Below are positions 63,084 to 64,000 of a DNA stretch of 64,000 nucleotides, piece by piece. A model generated the notes under the pieces. It searched no databases and had not been told where the DNA came from. It was given only the letters and a program-made list of their open reading frames with translations. Origin of the DNA: Leuctra nigra (Eukaryota > Arthropoda > Insecta > Plecoptera > Leuctridae). Every line of letters begins with the position of its first letter. Position 1 is the stretch's first letter. The stretch covers positions 24,183,073 to 24,247,072 of the forward strand of contig OW203767.1 in the NCBI GenBank assembly GCA_934045905.1. Reading direction: 5' to 3'. The position numbers were made by a program, and so were the translations under genes.

Positions 63084-63488
63084 TTAGATGTTAGAATAAA
63101 AATGTGGGGGTTAGTGATTGATAGAAACCCGTAAATGTCACCAGAAATATTCTTAAATATATTAGATAATAGTAGGTAGGACTTCGTGCATAAAATGTGG
63201 TAGGAGGGGAAACGATATATTGTACTGTTGGCAACAACATAATGGGTTTGGTGGTAAATGTGTATAAATTTCACCATCCTCAGAACAATTAGCTTATCAA
63301 CATCTAGTCGCATATAAATTAGTTTGTTGAGGCCTGGGTGGGTTAGAATATAGAAAAAATAGAAATCAGATGACGAAATCAAATAATTTGAAAACAAAAC
63401 ATCAGATAATATATCAATCACTTCATTAAAATACAAAAGTAAAATTTATTGAAACATGAATATAACAATAAGCTGTACAAAAACTTAC
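63084..63488. other. Intron of the minus-strand serine protease gene, no other feature
   Basis: AT-rich, no gene. It lies downstream (minus sense) of the protease exon's donor. Confidence 0.45.
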
Positions 63489-63706
63489 CTGCAGTTGGCA
63501 GACAGATCGGGCGGACCGCGTTGGTGTAGACGACCGGGTGTTCCAGCCGCATCAGTGCAATGTCATAGTCAAAGTCGACGTAGCGCGGGTGTCTCAGAAT
63601 GTTGCTCAGCCGCAGCAGCACTCGCCCGGGCTCTTGCTTCAGGGCCCGGTTGTGCACGCCCAGAGCAACCGCGTACTTGTCCAGTGCAGGGTAGAGCTCA
63701 GTGGGC
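63489..63706 (-). CDS. Trypsin-like (S1) serine protease, internal exon
   Basis: Minus-strand 218-nt exon, GTCGTATAG acceptor and GTAAGT donor, entering with one base and leaving with one base of a codon. Product PTELYPALDKYAVALGVHNR, then LLRLSNILRHPRY, VDFDYDIALMRLEHPVVYTN and AVRPICLPTA. D-Y-D-I-A-L-M-R-L carries the catalytic Asp of the S1 triad, and AVRPICLP is the usual following strand. The His and Ser exons are not in the window. Base composition is clearly more GC-rich than its surroundings. It could be any secreted or membrane-anchored S1 protease. Confidence 0.85.
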
Positions 63707-63727
63707 CTATACGACAAGACACATGCT

Positions 63728-63820
63728 AATTGACGCAGACGGACGACGGATACGCCATACCTAAACATCGTATCCGTCTCCGTTGTCCGTCGTCCGTCCG
63801 CGTCGTCCGTCTGCGTCAAT
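63728..63820. repeat. Short palindromic element next to the protease acceptor
   Basis: ATTGACGCAGACGGACGACG at the left and CGTCCGTCTGCGTCAAT at the right, with GGATACG/CGTATCC inside. A ~93-nt imperfect hairpin, beginning about 20 bp upstream (minus sense) of the exon's acceptor. Confidence 0.65.
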
Positions 63821-64000
63821 AGGGAAGTGAAGTTTAGATTTTAGAATAATAAATATTTTATGAAAGTTGAGATGTTGTTGAAGGCAGATGTGGTATTGTT
63901 TTTGTTGTGTGATGAATAGTTTTCAAAGAACGAATTTACAAAGTTTGGTATTTTGTATCTGTCCATGAAACACAACTTGACGTCACACGCCGAGTCGGGC
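63821..64000. other. Right edge, no feature seen
   Basis: AT-rich intron-like DNA; no exon borders recognised. Confidence 0.4.

Overview
This is a eukaryotic, almost certainly insect, nuclear window. It is AT-rich, intron-rich and dominated by transposable elements (TEs). It holds spliced exons with GT..AG borders, a Ty3/gypsy-like LTR element, RTE-like and CR1/jockey-like LINEs, hAT, P-element-like and Helitron-like DNA transposons, tRNA-derived SINE-like repeats and long microsatellites. One 200-base run of N (24558-24757) marks an assembly gap. The species cannot be named from the sequence.

The host content is a tandem cluster of paralogous adhesion-type (class B) G-protein-coupled receptor modules on the + strand, plus one serine-protease exon on the - strand at the right end. 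Module A has exons at 5284-5448, 16615-16775 (truncated), 18015-18204 and 18698-19756. Module B has exons at 29720-29884, 31318-31598, 34769-34958 and 35452-36510. Both lack the 5' exons of the gene. Unit C has a signal-peptide exon (42850-43197), then exons at 43935-44186, 44268-44544, 51556-51756 and 52094-52243, and a 7TM exon at 58659-59705, but it lacks the three exons that precede the 7TM exon in A and B. Each 7TM exon follows a GPS-like cysteine/tryptophan motif without the usual cleavage tripeptide. Only B has every 3' exon intact; A lost half an exon and its splice donor, and C lost three exons.

Layout. 1-2898: gypsy-like element on the - strand (pol start, gag, PBS, LTR, PPT, and the 3' end of another pol). 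3173-4541: Helitron-like element. 5284-19756: module A, whose intron carries a 9.7-kb - strand RTE-like LINE that is itself split by a 5-kb + strand CR1/jockey-like LINE. 19757-29719: module A 3' flank, a hAT MITE, microsatellites, gap, satellite, SINE-like and foldback elements. 29720-36510: module B with MITEs and a 1.85-kb Helitron-like insertion. 36511-42849: 3' flank, microsatellites, intergenic DNA. 42850-59705: unit C, in which the start of exon 4 with its splice acceptor has been amplified into an 81/57-bp minisatellite, later split by a 4.96-kb hAT-bordered insertion. 59706-63488: 3' flank with retroposons and a 1.5-kb foldback. 63489-63706: serine-protease exon.

The most unusual signals are: about twenty decoy splice acceptors inside a receptor gene; three states of one hAT insertion site (empty, occupied, excision footprint) in the three paralogous 3' flanks; a Helitron-like family carrying arrays of a YY1-like + ETS-like + CRE-like composite motif; and an exon 6-8 deletion in unit C whose breakpoints are the two ends of one Helitron-like element.
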